The notes beneath the pieces are model-generated. The model was not told where the DNA came from and made no database searches. It was given only the letters and a program-made list of their open reading frames with translations. 64,000 nt of DNA from Sediminibacterium sp. (GTDB lineage Bacteria; Bacteroidota; Bacteroidia; Chitinophagales; Chitinophagaceae). The stretch's first letter is position 1. Every line of letters begins with the position of its first letter. Both the position numbers and the translations under genes were made by a program. The stretch is from assembly GCA_016786865.1 (NCBI GenBank), contig JAEUVE010000012.1, positions 1 to 64,000 of the forward strand. The letters run 5' to 3'. Of the stretch, positions 13,476 through 22,791 are shown in pieces.

Positions 13476-14495
13476 TTATTGAAAGGAATTTACATCATAA
13501 TGTTTACCAATGATGTTTCTTGCACTATCAACAACAATATTGAAGGGATATGAATAGAGTTTTATATACTCACTAAATTTCTCCCCTTGATGATCCCAGT
13601 AATTAGGCCATTTAATTTTGTTCTTTTTGAGTATCGCTTTTGCTTTAGAATTCACAGTAAAGGAATCGGTGCAAACGCTGACAATTTCGTAATTCTTAAA
13701 GGGATATTTTTTGCTTAAATGCTGCATTTCAGCAATACACGGTTTGCAATTAGCGAACCATAGAAGAATAACAAGATTTTTATTTTTATCCTCAGGAAGA
13801 AACTGTTTTGTAATTTTCTCCCCATTGCTGTTTACTAACACCATTGGATTGATTTTTTTACCGACTAAATATTCACTTGAAAAATACTTATAAGCCTTGG
13901 TTGCTTTTATTTTCTCATCAAATCCTGCAGATATAGCCCGCCAAAAATCATTGAATCCATTAAAAAACACTTTGTCGATCATTATAAACAGACCAACATA
14001 GGATTGGGGATTTCTCTTAATATACATAGCTAAATTTGTATAATCATTCTTATCTGCAAGATCCTCCATTTTTAAAAATCCCAATAAATGCCTGTACTCT
14101 TTTTGAATATTCGAAGAGGAAACCTCTTTCAAACTGACTTTATTATTAATTAAAGAAATTTCGAAAGATTGATATCCGCTATCCACAAATACCAACTCAT
14201 TAAACTTAAAGTTCCCTTTCTCGCCCCAAATACGAATAGCGGCGGGGTAAGCAATATTGCCTTTGAAATAAAATGAGCTGTTTTCGCGAACTACATCTGT
14301 TTGTTCGAATGTGGCATTTCTATAATCTTTTACATAGTATGGTTCTGAAATAAAAAGCGAATCAAAAATATTTTGCTTATCCAATACATTAACGGTAAAA
14401 GAATTAACCGCCTGAGAATCGGCAATCAAACGCTGACTTTGCGCGGAGGCAAACAAAGCAAGTCCAAACAAGAATGCTAATAACCGTTTTTCCAT
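13476..14495 (-). CDS. Exported thioredoxin-like protein (TlpA/ResA type, DUF4369-like N-terminus)
   Basis: A 339-residue protein with a signal peptide (MEKRLLAFLFGLALFASAQS). A beta-rich N-terminal domain like DUF4369 (about 45-130) is followed by a TlpA/AhpC-TSA-type thioredoxin domain (about 215-339) with the CxxC motif in WFANCKPCIAEM. Such periplasmic proteins reduce disulfides, for example in cytochrome maturation or stress. The C-terminus (KHYDVNSFQ) is somewhat short for the fold's last helix. It is AT-rich and monocistronic. Confidence 0.8.
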   Translation of the reverse strand: MEKRLLAFLFGLALFASAQSQRLIADSQAVNSFTVNVLDKQNIFDSLFISEPYYVKDYRNATFEQTDVVRENSSFYFKGNIAYPAAIRIWGEKGNFKFNELVFVDSGYQSFEISLINNKVSLKEVSSSNIQKEYRHLLGFLKMEDLADKNDYTNLAMYIKRNPQSYVGLFIMIDKVFFNGFNDFWRAISAGFDEKIKATKAYKYFSSEYLVGKKINPMVLVNSNGEKITKQFLPEDKNKNLVILLWFANCKPCIAEMQHLSKKYPFKNYEIVSVCTDSFTVNSKAKAILKKNKIKWPNYWDHQGEKFSEYIKLYSYPFNIVVDSARNIIGKHYDVNSFQ

Positions 14496-14663
14496 AACAG
14501 GCTGAAGCTATCCCCGGCCAGGCCGGTATAAGTGAATAAATTCATTCTAATACCTGCTAAACGTATATAAAAGATATAACATGTCTTTTATTACTACATA
14601 AGCGGTAAACAACTCCTTTCCATCCAAATTCCACCAGAATACCATTCATTTAAAAAAATGAGC

Positions 14664-15674
14664 TTATTCTTTACCTCCATTCCTTATCGACTCTTGCAAC
14701 ATGCTCAGTTTTAAAATAACCTCGTCAAAATCAGGCACCTCTCCCCTAAACATGCTCAATTTCATTTTTTCATAATCTTCTTTGTAAACCGACATCCATT
14801 CTGCAGGAGGAATAAACTGGATCGTAGATTGTGCATGATGTCCATAGTTTACATGTTTTTGACGTATCATCTGCTTCCTATGCGCGCAAATTTTCAGATA
14901 CAGATCACCATCATTAATCGCATTTTTGCAGTATTCTGATTCCATCGTCCTTTCCAGGTCATGCAGATGCCTTGACATCCGTTCTGTTCTGATTCTGTCT
15001 ACAGGTTTTGTAAACTCTTCATGCAAGAGAAATATTTTTTCCAGTATGGTGATACGGGGATCTATTGCCCTTACAGTGAAAGGTTCGCCAGAATAATTCT
15101 GCCCGGGAATAGCCTCATCAATCAAGGAAGAGATGTTTCTACGAAAATGCGGTTCGGTAAGTGAGCGAACACTCATTTCAATTTTTACACTCGGCAATAA
15201 ATATGCATCTTGATCAAGAATGCTCATATATTCAACGAACAATTCTTGGGGATCAACTTCGGGAAAATCTGGTCTGGCTGGTTTCGCATAAATCGAAATC
15301 ATTTCTTTGGGCACTCCCAATTCATAAAGTTTACTCTCAATCGCATCTTTAAAAACGGTGCTGGTAAATTCAGCACCTGCTCTTTTTAAAAGCTTGTTCT
15401 GAGTAATGGTAAGTTGCTCCCCAAAACCGAGTACACTTCTGTTAATGGCCAGATCAATATCTTCAGAAAAACGCTTTATCAATTGCCAGCTTTTACTAAG
15501 CGATGTACCACCTTTGAAAATAATTTCCTCCGCATATGCTGTGTTAAACACAGCCTTCAAAACAATCGTTACCCACCAGTCCTTTTCAATTGCATTAGGC
15601 GATGCCTGCAAGCGAGCAGAAGCCTGATCTAATAATAACTTTTTTCGCTCATCAGATAGTTCAAACCATTTCAT
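14664..15674 (-). CDS. AbiEii-family nucleotidyltransferase toxin
   Basis: A 336-residue AbiEii/AbiGii toxin protein. The nucleotidyltransferase core is visible as FKGGTSLSKSW (G55-K61) followed by RFSEDIDLAI (S70-A76), i.e. the GS/TSLSK...DxD pattern. AbiE toxins transfer nucleotides and halt growth, giving abortive phage infection; AbiEi is the DNA-binding antitoxin. It follows the DUF6088 gene with a 14-bp overlap, the normal AbiE order. Confidence 0.9.
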   Translation of the reverse strand: MKWFELSDERKKLLLDQASARLQASPNAIEKDWWVTIVLKAVFNTAYAEEIIFKGGTSLSKSWQLIKRFSEDIDLAINRSVLGFGEQLTITQNKLLKRAGAEFTSTVFKDAIESKLYELGVPKEMISIYAKPARPDFPEVDPQELFVEYMSILDQDAYLLPSVKIEMSVRSLTEPHFRRNISSLIDEAIPGQNYSGEPFTVRAIDPRITILEKIFLLHEEFTKPVDRIRTERMSRHLHDLERTMESEYCKNAINDGDLYLKICAHRKQMIRQKHVNYGHHAQSTIQFIPPAEWMSVYKEDYEKMKLSMFRGEVPDFDEVILKLSMLQESIRNGGKE

Positions 15675-16278
15675 GCTTTGAGGTATTCAGGAGTTCAGTG
15701 AGGTAATGATGAATTTTTGCTGGTGCCAATTTCAGATCATGCTTAAGTAACTCAGGCTTCTCTTTTTTTAATAGTGACTGTATTCTGTCTTGCATATCAC
15801 CCGTAATCTCATTCAGGTTTTGTTCCTCCAACCCTATTATCAACGATCTACTGATAGATCCTGAAAATGCAAATTTCTTGGGTACGGTAGATTTGAAAAT
15901 CAATTTTCCTTTGCCCACTTTAATTGTTCTACGTGGCCCATCGGTCAGGTAAACAATATTTATAGGTACCTGGGTAGACAAACCCAGTTTATTAAGTGCG
16001 TGCATGCCTGTTGGCATGATTCTTACATGTTCTTTTGCAGCAATAGCCTCAGCAATTTTCTCCATAGATGGCTTGAGCTTTCCCAGTTCTTCATCGTACA
16101 TCGGAAGAAGATAAATCCCTTGTGCCAGACGATCTAATACGCCCTCTTTGCATAGCCGTGATAGGGACTGCCGTATGGCATCTTCCGAACCCAGGCCACG
16201 GAAATCCGACGGAAAGAAAATTGTTCCCGGATTACTTGCCCTAATCTGCGCCTCAATGCTGTCATGTATCGACTTCAT
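15661..16278 (-). CDS. DUF6088 / AbiEi-like antitoxin
   Basis: A 205-residue protein with an N-terminal winged helix (PSDFRGLGSEDAIRQSLSRL, LDRLAQGIYLLP) and a C-terminal domain typical of AbiEi-like antitoxins (HVRIMPTGMHALNKLGLSTQ, NIVYLTDGPRRTIKVG). It is predicted to bind its own promoter and to neutralise the downstream AbiEii toxin without binding it (type IV). A 12-bp inverted repeat overlaps its start codon, consistent with autoregulation. Confidence 0.85.
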   Translation of the reverse strand: MKSIHDSIEAQIRASNPGTIFFPSDFRGLGSEDAIRQSLSRLCKEGVLDRLAQGIYLLPMYDEELGKLKPSMEKIAEAIAAKEHVRIMPTGMHALNKLGLSTQVPINIVYLTDGPRRTIKVGKGKLIFKSTVPKKFAFSGSISRSLIIGLEEQNLNEITGDMQDRIQSLLKKEKPELLKHDLKLAPAKIHHYLTELLNTSKHEMV

Positions 16279-16305
16279 GTCACAAATTTACGCAAATTTG
16301 TGACA
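16278..16305. promoter_or_regulatory. AbiE operator, 12-bp inverted repeat
   Basis: TGTCACAAATTT (16278-16289) and AAATTTGTGACA (16294-16305) form a perfect inverted repeat with a 4-base spacer. It abuts the DUF6088 start codon. AbiEi-type antitoxins are known to bind inverted repeats at their promoter, so binding by this DUF6088 protein is likely. Confidence 0.8.
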
Positions 16306-16364
16306 AAACATAGCAAAACCCAATATTTCGTTCAAAAAAGCCACTTCATTTGAAAAGGAGCATC

Positions 16365-17666
16365 CTACAACCTAACCCTTTCCATCCTCGGGGCAAGAAA
16401 GTGAATTATCACCCAGGCCAGCAGGTAAGCAAACCCGCAAATGAAAAAGAGGATATTGTATCCGGCAACAATATTGCCCTGCTGCCTGTAGAGGTCCAGC
16501 AGATAACCCACGAGCATTGGAAAAAGGATTCCGCCAACTGATCCGGCCATGCCTCCTATTCCAATAACAGAGCTCAGGGCTTTCTTCGGAAGCATATCAG
16601 AAGCAACGGTAAAGATATTGGCGGCCCAGGCATTGTGCGCGGCTGCAGCCAAACTAATCAGGCCCACCGCCCCCCAGATATTGGTGGCATATTTAGCAAA
16701 TACGATCGGGAGTACGCAAAGTGCAGCAAACAACAGGGTGGCTTTTCTGGCCTTGAATACAGGCCATCCCCTTTTAATGAGCGAAGAAGAAAGATAGCCT
16801 CCACCAATACTACCAATGGTGGTAGCAAGATACACGGCTCCCAGTTGCAAACTGGGCTTGGTGAGATCCAACGCAAATGTGGAAGAAAAATAAGAGGGCA
16901 ACCAAAACAGGAAAAACCACCAGACCGGATCGGTCAGGAACTTACCGAAAATAAATACCCAGGTAGGCCGGAGCTTCAGTAAAGTAAACCAGTTAACGGA
17001 ACCGCTTGTATCGGATTCCTCTTCGCGATCGCTATTGATATGATTCAATTCCTCTTTCGAGAGTCCTTTTTTCCGCGAAGGCACTTCGTAAAAAAGCAAC
17101 CAGAAAATCAGCCAGATAAAACCCAGCGCACCGGTAATGACAAATGCTTCCTTCCATCCATAGGCACTTAAGATCAACGGCACCATGATCGGAGAAACAA
17201 CCGCACCAATACTGGCGCCTGAATTAAAAATACCGGTTGCGAGTGCGCGTTCTTTTTTAGGGAACCATTCTGCAATAGCCTTGATGGCTGCCGGGAAATT
17301 TCCGGACTCTCCCACTCCCAACCCGGCCCTCACCAATATAAATCCCGTGGTTGATTTTACCACAGCATGCAACATGGCGGCAATACTCCAGAAGATGATG
17401 GAGATGGTATACCCCATCCGGGTTCCGATCTTATCGATCATGCGGCCAAAGAACAACAACCCTGCAGCATAGGTAAGCGAAAACGCCATTACGATTCTGC
17501 TGTAATCGGTTTCGGTCCATTGAAACTCCGCTTCCAGCGTAGGTTTCAGCAAACCAATTACCTGCCGGTCTATATAATTGATGGTCGTGGCAAAAAACAA
17601 CAATGCCACTACTACCCAACGATGGTTCCCTATCCTTTTATCGGGTGATCCGGCTAACTGCGTCAT
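16365..17666 (-). CDS. MFS transporter, hexuronate/anion:cation symporter (ExuT-like)
   Basis: A 433-residue MFS protein with 12 predicted helices. It shows ACS-type features: TINYIDRQVIGLLKPTLEAE (helix 1), GVGESGNFPAAIKAIAEWFP (helix 4-5), GVVSPIMVP. ExuT-like carriers import hexuronates, aldonates or related acids. It is the last gene of the seven-gene sugar-acid operon and overlaps the upstream gene by 4 bp, so it probably imports the operon's substrate. Confidence 0.85.
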   Translation of the reverse strand: MTQLAGSPDKRIGNHRWVVVALLFFATTINYIDRQVIGLLKPTLEAEFQWTETDYSRIVMAFSLTYAAGLLFFGRMIDKIGTRMGYTISIIFWSIAAMLHAVVKSTTGFILVRAGLGVGESGNFPAAIKAIAEWFPKKERALATGIFNSGASIGAVVSPIMVPLILSAYGWKEAFVITGALGFIWLIFWLLFYEVPSRKKGLSKEELNHINSDREEESDTSGSVNWFTLLKLRPTWVFIFGKFLTDPVWWFFLFWLPSYFSSTFALDLTKPSLQLGAVYLATTIGSIGGGYLSSSLIKRGWPVFKARKATLLFAALCVLPIVFAKYATNIWGAVGLISLAAAAHNAWAANIFTVASDMLPKKALSSVIGIGGMAGSVGGILFPMLVGYLLDLYRQQGNIVAGYNILFFICGFAYLLAWVIIHFLAPRMERVRL

Positions 17667-18799
17667 AAGCTGTTGGATATTTGTTTGGAGAGTTCATGGC
17701 GCATTTGCTCCAGTATAAGCTGGTTTGCTTCAATCAGATGTGCGGTATTACCTGCCCTGTTCCATTCCAGAAACCGGTCCTGGTGATAAAATGGTTCCGG
17801 CGTAAGCAATTCGTTTTCGAGGTAACCTATAAAGCTGGAGTAATAAGCATCTTTTTCTGCGGCTATCATGAGCCTTGCCCGCAGGGAATTATATTGGTTC
17901 AGTTGGCGGTTAATGGTTTGAATATAACGGGGATGCTCCACTGCATCTGCAGGCTCCGAGGCCAACACTGCTTTTACAAAAACACCTGCTCCACCATCGG
18001 TATTGGGTGCTGCTACACCCATTAGTCCGGCTATCGTAGGGCTCAGATCCGTGTGTTCAAAATAAGGCAGCTGCCTGTTCACTGCAATGGATGGCCCAAC
18101 AAAAAGCATGGGTGTTTTGGTGCTGTCTTCATCAATCACCGGATGCCATCCCTGTTGGCTCTGACCATGGTCGGATGTAACGATCAGTAAAGTAGCATCC
18201 CATTTACCGGTTTGTCTCAAGTTATCTACCAGCTTACCCAATAAGCGGTCTGCATTTTCTACTGCTGCTGCATACGGTGAACCGGCTCCCCATATATTCC
18301 TGTAATAGGGAAGATCGGGAGAAGTATACGTAAGAAAGCGGCCTTCATTTCCCGGGGTTTGCAAGTGTATGCGCATATAAGCGATCTCCTGCTGATGCAA
18401 CAACGAAATACTTTCGTCTACTACCCCTTCATCGGACAGTGATGGTTCCTGTATATCAATATCAAATCCTTTGCTCACTGTTTCGTATGCTTTCGTATTG
18501 GTTACAAAAGCTGTTTTCCCCTGCGCTGCAAACATATCCTGCAACATCTTATGCCCCCGCTGCAAAAACAATGTTCCTTCCTGGAGTACGGGATTGGGAA
18601 AGGAACAGGTGTGCAGCTGTCCGTATTCTCCCACCGTAGGATGATGCGGCACAATCATCTGCGACTGCACTATATAGGTTCCAGCTGCTGCCAGTGCATT
18701 GAATACCGGCATATTCAATTGCTGCGGCGCCTTCCAGTGAAGCCCGTCGATGATGAATACAATCACTCTTTCTGCTATCTTGCTACTTCCTGTTTGCAT
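17663..18799 (-). CDS. Alkaline-phosphatase-superfamily hydrolase (phosphodiesterase-like)
   Basis: A 378-residue protein of the alkaline phosphatase/NPP superfamily. An early metal-ligand Asp lies in VIVFIIDGLHWKAP, a possible Thr/Ser nucleophile in PHHPTVGEYG, and the Asp-His pair in LLIVTSDHGQSQQGWHP. No signal peptide is seen. It could hydrolyse a phospho- or sulfo-ester of the operon's substrate; the metal-site pattern does not settle which. It overlaps the MFS gene by 4 bp. Confidence 0.7.
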   Translation of the reverse strand: MQTGSSKIAERVIVFIIDGLHWKAPQQLNMPVFNALAAAGTYIVQSQMIVPHHPTVGEYGQLHTCSFPNPVLQEGTLFLQRGHKMLQDMFAAQGKTAFVTNTKAYETVSKGFDIDIQEPSLSDEGVVDESISLLHQQEIAYMRIHLQTPGNEGRFLTYTSPDLPYYRNIWGAGSPYAAAVENADRLLGKLVDNLRQTGKWDATLLIVTSDHGQSQQGWHPVIDEDSTKTPMLFVGPSIAVNRQLPYFEHTDLSPTIAGLMGVAAPNTDGGAGVFVKAVLASEPADAVEHPRYIQTINRQLNQYNSLRARLMIAAEKDAYYSSFIGYLENELLTPEPFYHQDRFLEWNRAGNTAHLIEANQLILEQMRHELSKQISNSL

Positions 18800-18804
18800 A
18801 TTGT

Positions 18805-20481
18805 TTAGTTACGCTTTCCAAATACAGCTCCCTTTTCGATGGGCATTACATTGTCTGCATAAAATTTCAACCAGTTGTTTTCCAACACCCGGTCTTTCAT
18901 TTTCCAGTTGCACATTTTTTCCTGATAAACTGGTTCCGGTATCAGGAGATCGATCCTGCGCTCATCCAGATTGATCTCAACTACATCGCCCTCTTCAATA
19001 ATGGCCAGTGGTCCGCCACAGGCTGCTTCGGGCATTACCTGCCCAATAGTAATTCCTTTATTTAATCCGGACAATTCTCCATCGGTAACAACGGCCACCG
19101 TATCGGCCAGTCCTGCTCCGCTCAATGCGGCCATAAAACTGCAGGCAAACACGGTACCTGGTCCGCCAACCGGCCCCATCATGCGCAGTACCACAATATC
19201 TCCTGCTACTATATTGCCCTTGGCCAGTTCCTGCATGGCCAGATCCTCTTCTTCGTATACACGGGCAGGTCCCTTAAAAGTACGGTTTGCAACTGCAATT
19301 CCGGAAAGTTTAACGATGGCTCCTGAAGGAGCGATATTCCCGCGGATAATGGTGAGCCCGGGCTCCTTTCTAAAAGGATTCTCAACAGTGCGGATCACTT
19401 GTTCATCAACAACAACCCCCTCGTTCAATATTTCTGCAAGCGTACTGCCTGCAACTGTTTGCACGCCGGTATTCAATTGTGCTTTTAAGCGATGTAATAC
19501 GGCATTTGTTCCGCCTGCCCGATCCAGGTCTTCTATTCTGTCCGGGCCATTGGGGCGGATTTGGGTGATTAAAGAAAAATGAGCCGACTCTGTTTCGAAC
19601 ATTTTCACCATATCCAAATCCAGTCCTGCTTCTACAGAAACAGCTGCCAGGTGGCGAACAGTGTTTACAGAACAACCAATAGACACCGCCACCCGCACCG
19701 CATTCTGAAATGCCGCTTCGGTCAGGATATCTCTCGGACGAATATCTTTTGCCACCAGTTGCAGAATCTGTTGCCCCGCCGCTTGTACAATTGCATTCAA
19801 CCGATCACTACCCGCTCTTACAGGGGTTGTTTGGGGAAGTGCCATGCCCAGTGCTTCTGCTATGCAATGCATGGAATTGGCTGTTGCCAGTCCGGCGCAT
19901 ACACCCGGTCCCTGTATGGCACAACGGGTCCAGCCCTTCATATCGTCGAGCGACATATTGCCGGTGAGCAATGTGCCAATGCCTTTGTATACTTCTTCTA
20001 TATCTACGCTTCTTCCATTGCAGTTTCCGCCCAGCTGGTATCCGCAGGGTACTACAATGGCCGGTATATTCAATCTTGCCGCCGCCATCAGGTGTGCAGG
20101 CGTGGTTTTATCACAGGAAGAAAGCAGGATCATTCCATCCAGTACCGCCCCTTCGATCATTACTTCTATATCGTTTACCATCAGATCGCGGGTGGGCATC
20201 AGGTAACGGGCTTTCTTTCCGGCCGATGTTACAAAATCGGACGGCGCAATGGTATTTATTTCAAAAGCCAGTCCGCCTGCTGCTTTGATGGCCTCCTGTG
20301 CCACTACAGACAAGGCATCCAGGTGCTGGTAACATACAGACAAACCAGATGAAGAATTGATCACGGCTATCTTGGGTTTATCAAAATCCGCTTCATCAAT
20401 TCCCATCGCAATCCACTGCGCCCTTCTAACGGCCCAGCGTGTACTTCCTTCTTCAAAATTACTTCTCAGCTTACTGCTCAT
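18805..20481 (-). CDS. IlvD/Edd-family dehydratase, probably for a sugar acid
   Basis: A 558-residue IlvD/Edd enzyme. Fe-S cysteines are in SSCDKTTPAHL and GPGVCAGLATANSM, with a further SIGCSVNTVRHLA. True IlvD acts in branched-chain amino acid synthesis, but neighbours (aldolase, tartronate-semialdehyde-reductase-like enzyme, transporter) point to dehydration of an aldonate/aldarate to a 2-keto-3-deoxy acid. It overlaps the FAD oxidoreductase gene by 11 bp. The exact substrate is not predictable. Confidence 0.85.
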   Translation of the reverse strand: MSSKLRSNFEEGSTRWAVRRAQWIAMGIDEADFDKPKIAVINSSSGLSVCYQHLDALSVVAQEAIKAAGGLAFEINTIAPSDFVTSAGKKARYLMPTRDLMVNDIEVMIEGAVLDGMILLSSCDKTTPAHLMAAARLNIPAIVVPCGYQLGGNCNGRSVDIEEVYKGIGTLLTGNMSLDDMKGWTRCAIQGPGVCAGLATANSMHCIAEALGMALPQTTPVRAGSDRLNAIVQAAGQQILQLVAKDIRPRDILTEAAFQNAVRVAVSIGCSVNTVRHLAAVSVEAGLDLDMVKMFETESAHFSLITQIRPNGPDRIEDLDRAGGTNAVLHRLKAQLNTGVQTVAGSTLAEILNEGVVVDEQVIRTVENPFRKEPGLTIIRGNIAPSGAIVKLSGIAVANRTFKGPARVYEEEDLAMQELAKGNIVAGDIVVLRMMGPVGGPGTVFACSFMAALSGAGLADTVAVVTDGELSGLNKGITIGQVMPEAACGGPLAIIEEGDVVEINLDERRIDLLIPEPVYQEKMCNWKMKDRVLENNWLKFYADNVMPIEKGAVFGKRN

Positions 20482-21799
20482 ACGTATTTTTTAAATGATG
20501 TTGTTTCATCCATTCCTTCACCATCAGTCCATTCAGATTTTCTGCTTTCAGTTTTTCCCGCAACACCAACCCACAGGCTGCTCCAACAGCATAGCCCATT
20601 CCAAAACATTGTGCGGTTACCCTTGCCGATGCCAGTGCCTCATGCTCGGCAGACATACACCTGCCTGCAACCAACAGATTGGCCGAATGCCGGGGAATCA
20701 GTGTTTCAAAAGGAATTTCGTAGTAATCGTTGTCCAGGCAATGGATCTTCACCTCTCCTGCACTGTGCAATTCAATTGGCCAGGCCGAATGCGCTACTGC
20801 GTGTATTGTTTTCAGCGCCGTTATTACATCGGCATTCATCAGTTTTTCCTTGCCCACAATGGAACGGGTTTGCCGGATGCCAACCTGTACGCCTGTATCG
20901 CAGATATATGCTTTACTGAATGCGCTTACCTGCTCTGTTAAAAAGCGGGCATACTCCCGGGCCTGTTTTCTGCCTGCTATTTCTGCATAGGTCAGGTCTT
21001 CGGAAACAATACCCAATGGCACAGTACCATCTTCGTTGGTAATCCGGGTCATATTGCAAAGCACTTCGCCCGAATTGGGCAAAGGAAATATGTATACATG
21101 ATGCCTTGGCAAACGATAATTGCCGGATCGGTCTGCCGCTGCTATTTTGTTGTTGAGTTCCGTAGGATTCAACGCCATGAATGCGGGTATATCTACATTC
21201 CCCATTTTAAATATCATGGTGGGGGTTTGAACAATTCCGTTGTTGCCCAAATAAGTGGCGCCGGAAACGCTGTGTACCACTTCCGCATCTCCGGAAGCAT
21301 CTACAACGAACCCGGGCACCACCGCAAACTGCCCCTCCTGACCCCTTAGCAAAACCGAGGTTATGCGCCCCCCGGGATCAGTAAAGGCTTTTAAAAAACA
21401 GGTATGATACAACACCGTACAGCCATTGACCAGCAGCAAATCATCTGCGGTCTCTTTCCATTTAAGGCTGTCGTGTGGTACAAGCATTGTATTGCCGAAC
21501 GGAACGGGATCGGACACCCCTGCCCTGGCCTGCAGCAAACGATAAAACTCATCTGCAAATCCAAATACAATTTGCTCCGGTTTTTTTCCGCTGCTGAACA
21601 ATCCGCAGATGGTTCCGCTAAGGCCCGCTACTGTAGCGCCTCCGCTGAATCCGTATTTCTCCACAATCAAAACAGAAAGTCCCTGCCGGGCGGCGGCTAC
21701 TGCTGCTGCAACTCCTGAGGGTCCTGCTCCTATGATGCACACATCGGGGCGATACCTTACCGGCACTTCATAAGCTCCTATCTGCAATGTGTTTGTCAT
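20471..21799 (-). CDS. FAD-dependent oxidoreductase (FAD_oxidored type)
   Basis: A 442-residue flavoprotein with the dinucleotide-binding motif PDVCIIGAGPSGVAAAVAAA at residues about 19-38 and the PF12831-type pattern (GFSGGATVAGLSGTICGLFS; VVDASGDAEV). The C-terminal LLVAGRCMSAEHEALASARV is also typical of this family, which oxidises varied organic substrates. In this operon it may oxidise a sugar-acid intermediate. It overlaps both flanking genes (11 and 4 bp), so the operon is tightly packed. Confidence 0.8.
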   Translation of the reverse strand: MTNTLQIGAYEVPVRYRPDVCIIGAGPSGVAAAVAAARQGLSVLIVEKYGFSGGATVAGLSGTICGLFSSGKKPEQIVFGFADEFYRLLQARAGVSDPVPFGNTMLVPHDSLKWKETADDLLLVNGCTVLYHTCFLKAFTDPGGRITSVLLRGQEGQFAVVPGFVVDASGDAEVVHSVSGATYLGNNGIVQTPTMIFKMGNVDIPAFMALNPTELNNKIAAADRSGNYRLPRHHVYIFPLPNSGEVLCNMTRITNEDGTVPLGIVSEDLTYAEIAGRKQAREYARFLTEQVSAFSKAYICDTGVQVGIRQTRSIVGKEKLMNADVITALKTIHAVAHSAWPIELHSAGEVKIHCLDNDYYEIPFETLIPRHSANLLVAGRCMSAEHEALASARVTAQCFGMGYAVGAACGLVLREKLKAENLNGLMVKEWMKQHHLKNTYEQ

Positions 21800-22782
21800 G
21801 CAAAAAATGCGCTTTTCTGTATCAGTGATAAATGTTCCATATTACAGATATGCCGGGGTGTTTTTCCTGCCAGCGTATCCAGCACGGCTTCTGCCGCAGC
21901 AATGGCAATGCGTTCGTTCGACTCTTTGGTAGAACCGGCTACATGCGGAGAAAGAATGATATTAGACAGTGCAAGCAACGGACTATTGGCCGGTAATGGT
22001 TCTTCGGCAAATACATCCAGTGCAGCGCCTGCAATTCTTTTTTCTTTCAGGGCCCCCACCAGGTCGGCTTCCACCACCAGGTCGCCCCGGGAAGTGTTTA
22101 CCAGGTATGCGCCAGGCTTCATCAGTTGCAAATATTTCCGGTTGATGAGGTTACGCGTAAGTGGCGTGGACGGGCAATGCAGGCTCACAAAATCAGATTC
22201 TCTGAACAGGTATTCCAGGTCATCTGTCATTTCCACTCCCAAATCTGCGCGCAGTACAAACGGATCGTATGCCAGTACCTGCATGCCGAGTGAAATACAA
22301 AAACGGGCTGTTGCTACGCCTATATTCCCATACCCGATGATACCGATCTTTTTATGCTTTATATCTACCTGGCGGGTAGAAAAACGTTCTTTCCAGTTTT
22401 GGGTACGTACCGCCTGATCCATGATCATAATTTGTTTAGCAAATGCAAGGATCATGGCTACAGCATGTTCTGCAACCGTTTCATCGTTCGTGCCGGGTGT
22501 ATTGCAAACATAAATACCCCGCTCCCCTGCACATTGCAGGTCTACATTGTCTACCCCTATTCCGGTTCTTACAATGGCTTTTAAACGAACACCGGCCCTG
22601 ATTACATCGCTGTCGAAAATGGTGGTTGCCCGCAGGATGGCGGCGTCGGCATCTTGTATCAGGGCCCGGGCAGTTTCTTTTTTGGTATCCGGCGCAATAA
22701 CAATCTGAACCTTTCCCTCCAGCATTTCCATTCCCTTTGGATTAATAGGTTCGGAAATGAAAACTTTTGGCAATTCCTTCAT
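21796..22782 (-). CDS. D-isomer 2-hydroxyacid dehydrogenase
   Basis: A 328-residue NAD-dependent enzyme similar to D-3-phosphoglycerate/glycerate dehydrogenases. The Rossmann motif is IGIIGYGNIGVATAR; catalytic Arg is in NTSRGDLV, Glu in DVFAEEP and His in SPHVAGST. It lacks the ACT domain of biosynthetic SerA. In the operon it may reduce hydroxypyruvate or oxidise an acid intermediate. It starts 9 bp after the preceding gene's stop. Confidence 0.85.
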   Translation of the reverse strand: MKELPKVFISEPINPKGMEMLEGKVQIVIAPDTKKETARALIQDADAAILRATTIFDSDVIRAGVRLKAIVRTGIGVDNVDLQCAGERGIYVCNTPGTNDETVAEHAVAMILAFAKQIMIMDQAVRTQNWKERFSTRQVDIKHKKIGIIGYGNIGVATARFCISLGMQVLAYDPFVLRADLGVEMTDDLEYLFRESDFVSLHCPSTPLTRNLINRKYLQLMKPGAYLVNTSRGDLVVEADLVGALKEKRIAGAALDVFAEEPLPANSPLLALSNIILSPHVAGSTKESNERIAIAAAEAVLDTLAGKTPRHICNMEHLSLIQKSAFFA

Positions 22783-22791
22783 ATAAATAGT

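Noticed and set aside
18971..20352. Plus-strand open frames opposite the IlvD/Edd dehydratase gene
   Set aside because: They are shadows of the minus-strand dehydratase, with Pro/Ser-rich or His/Cys-rich translations and no domain.
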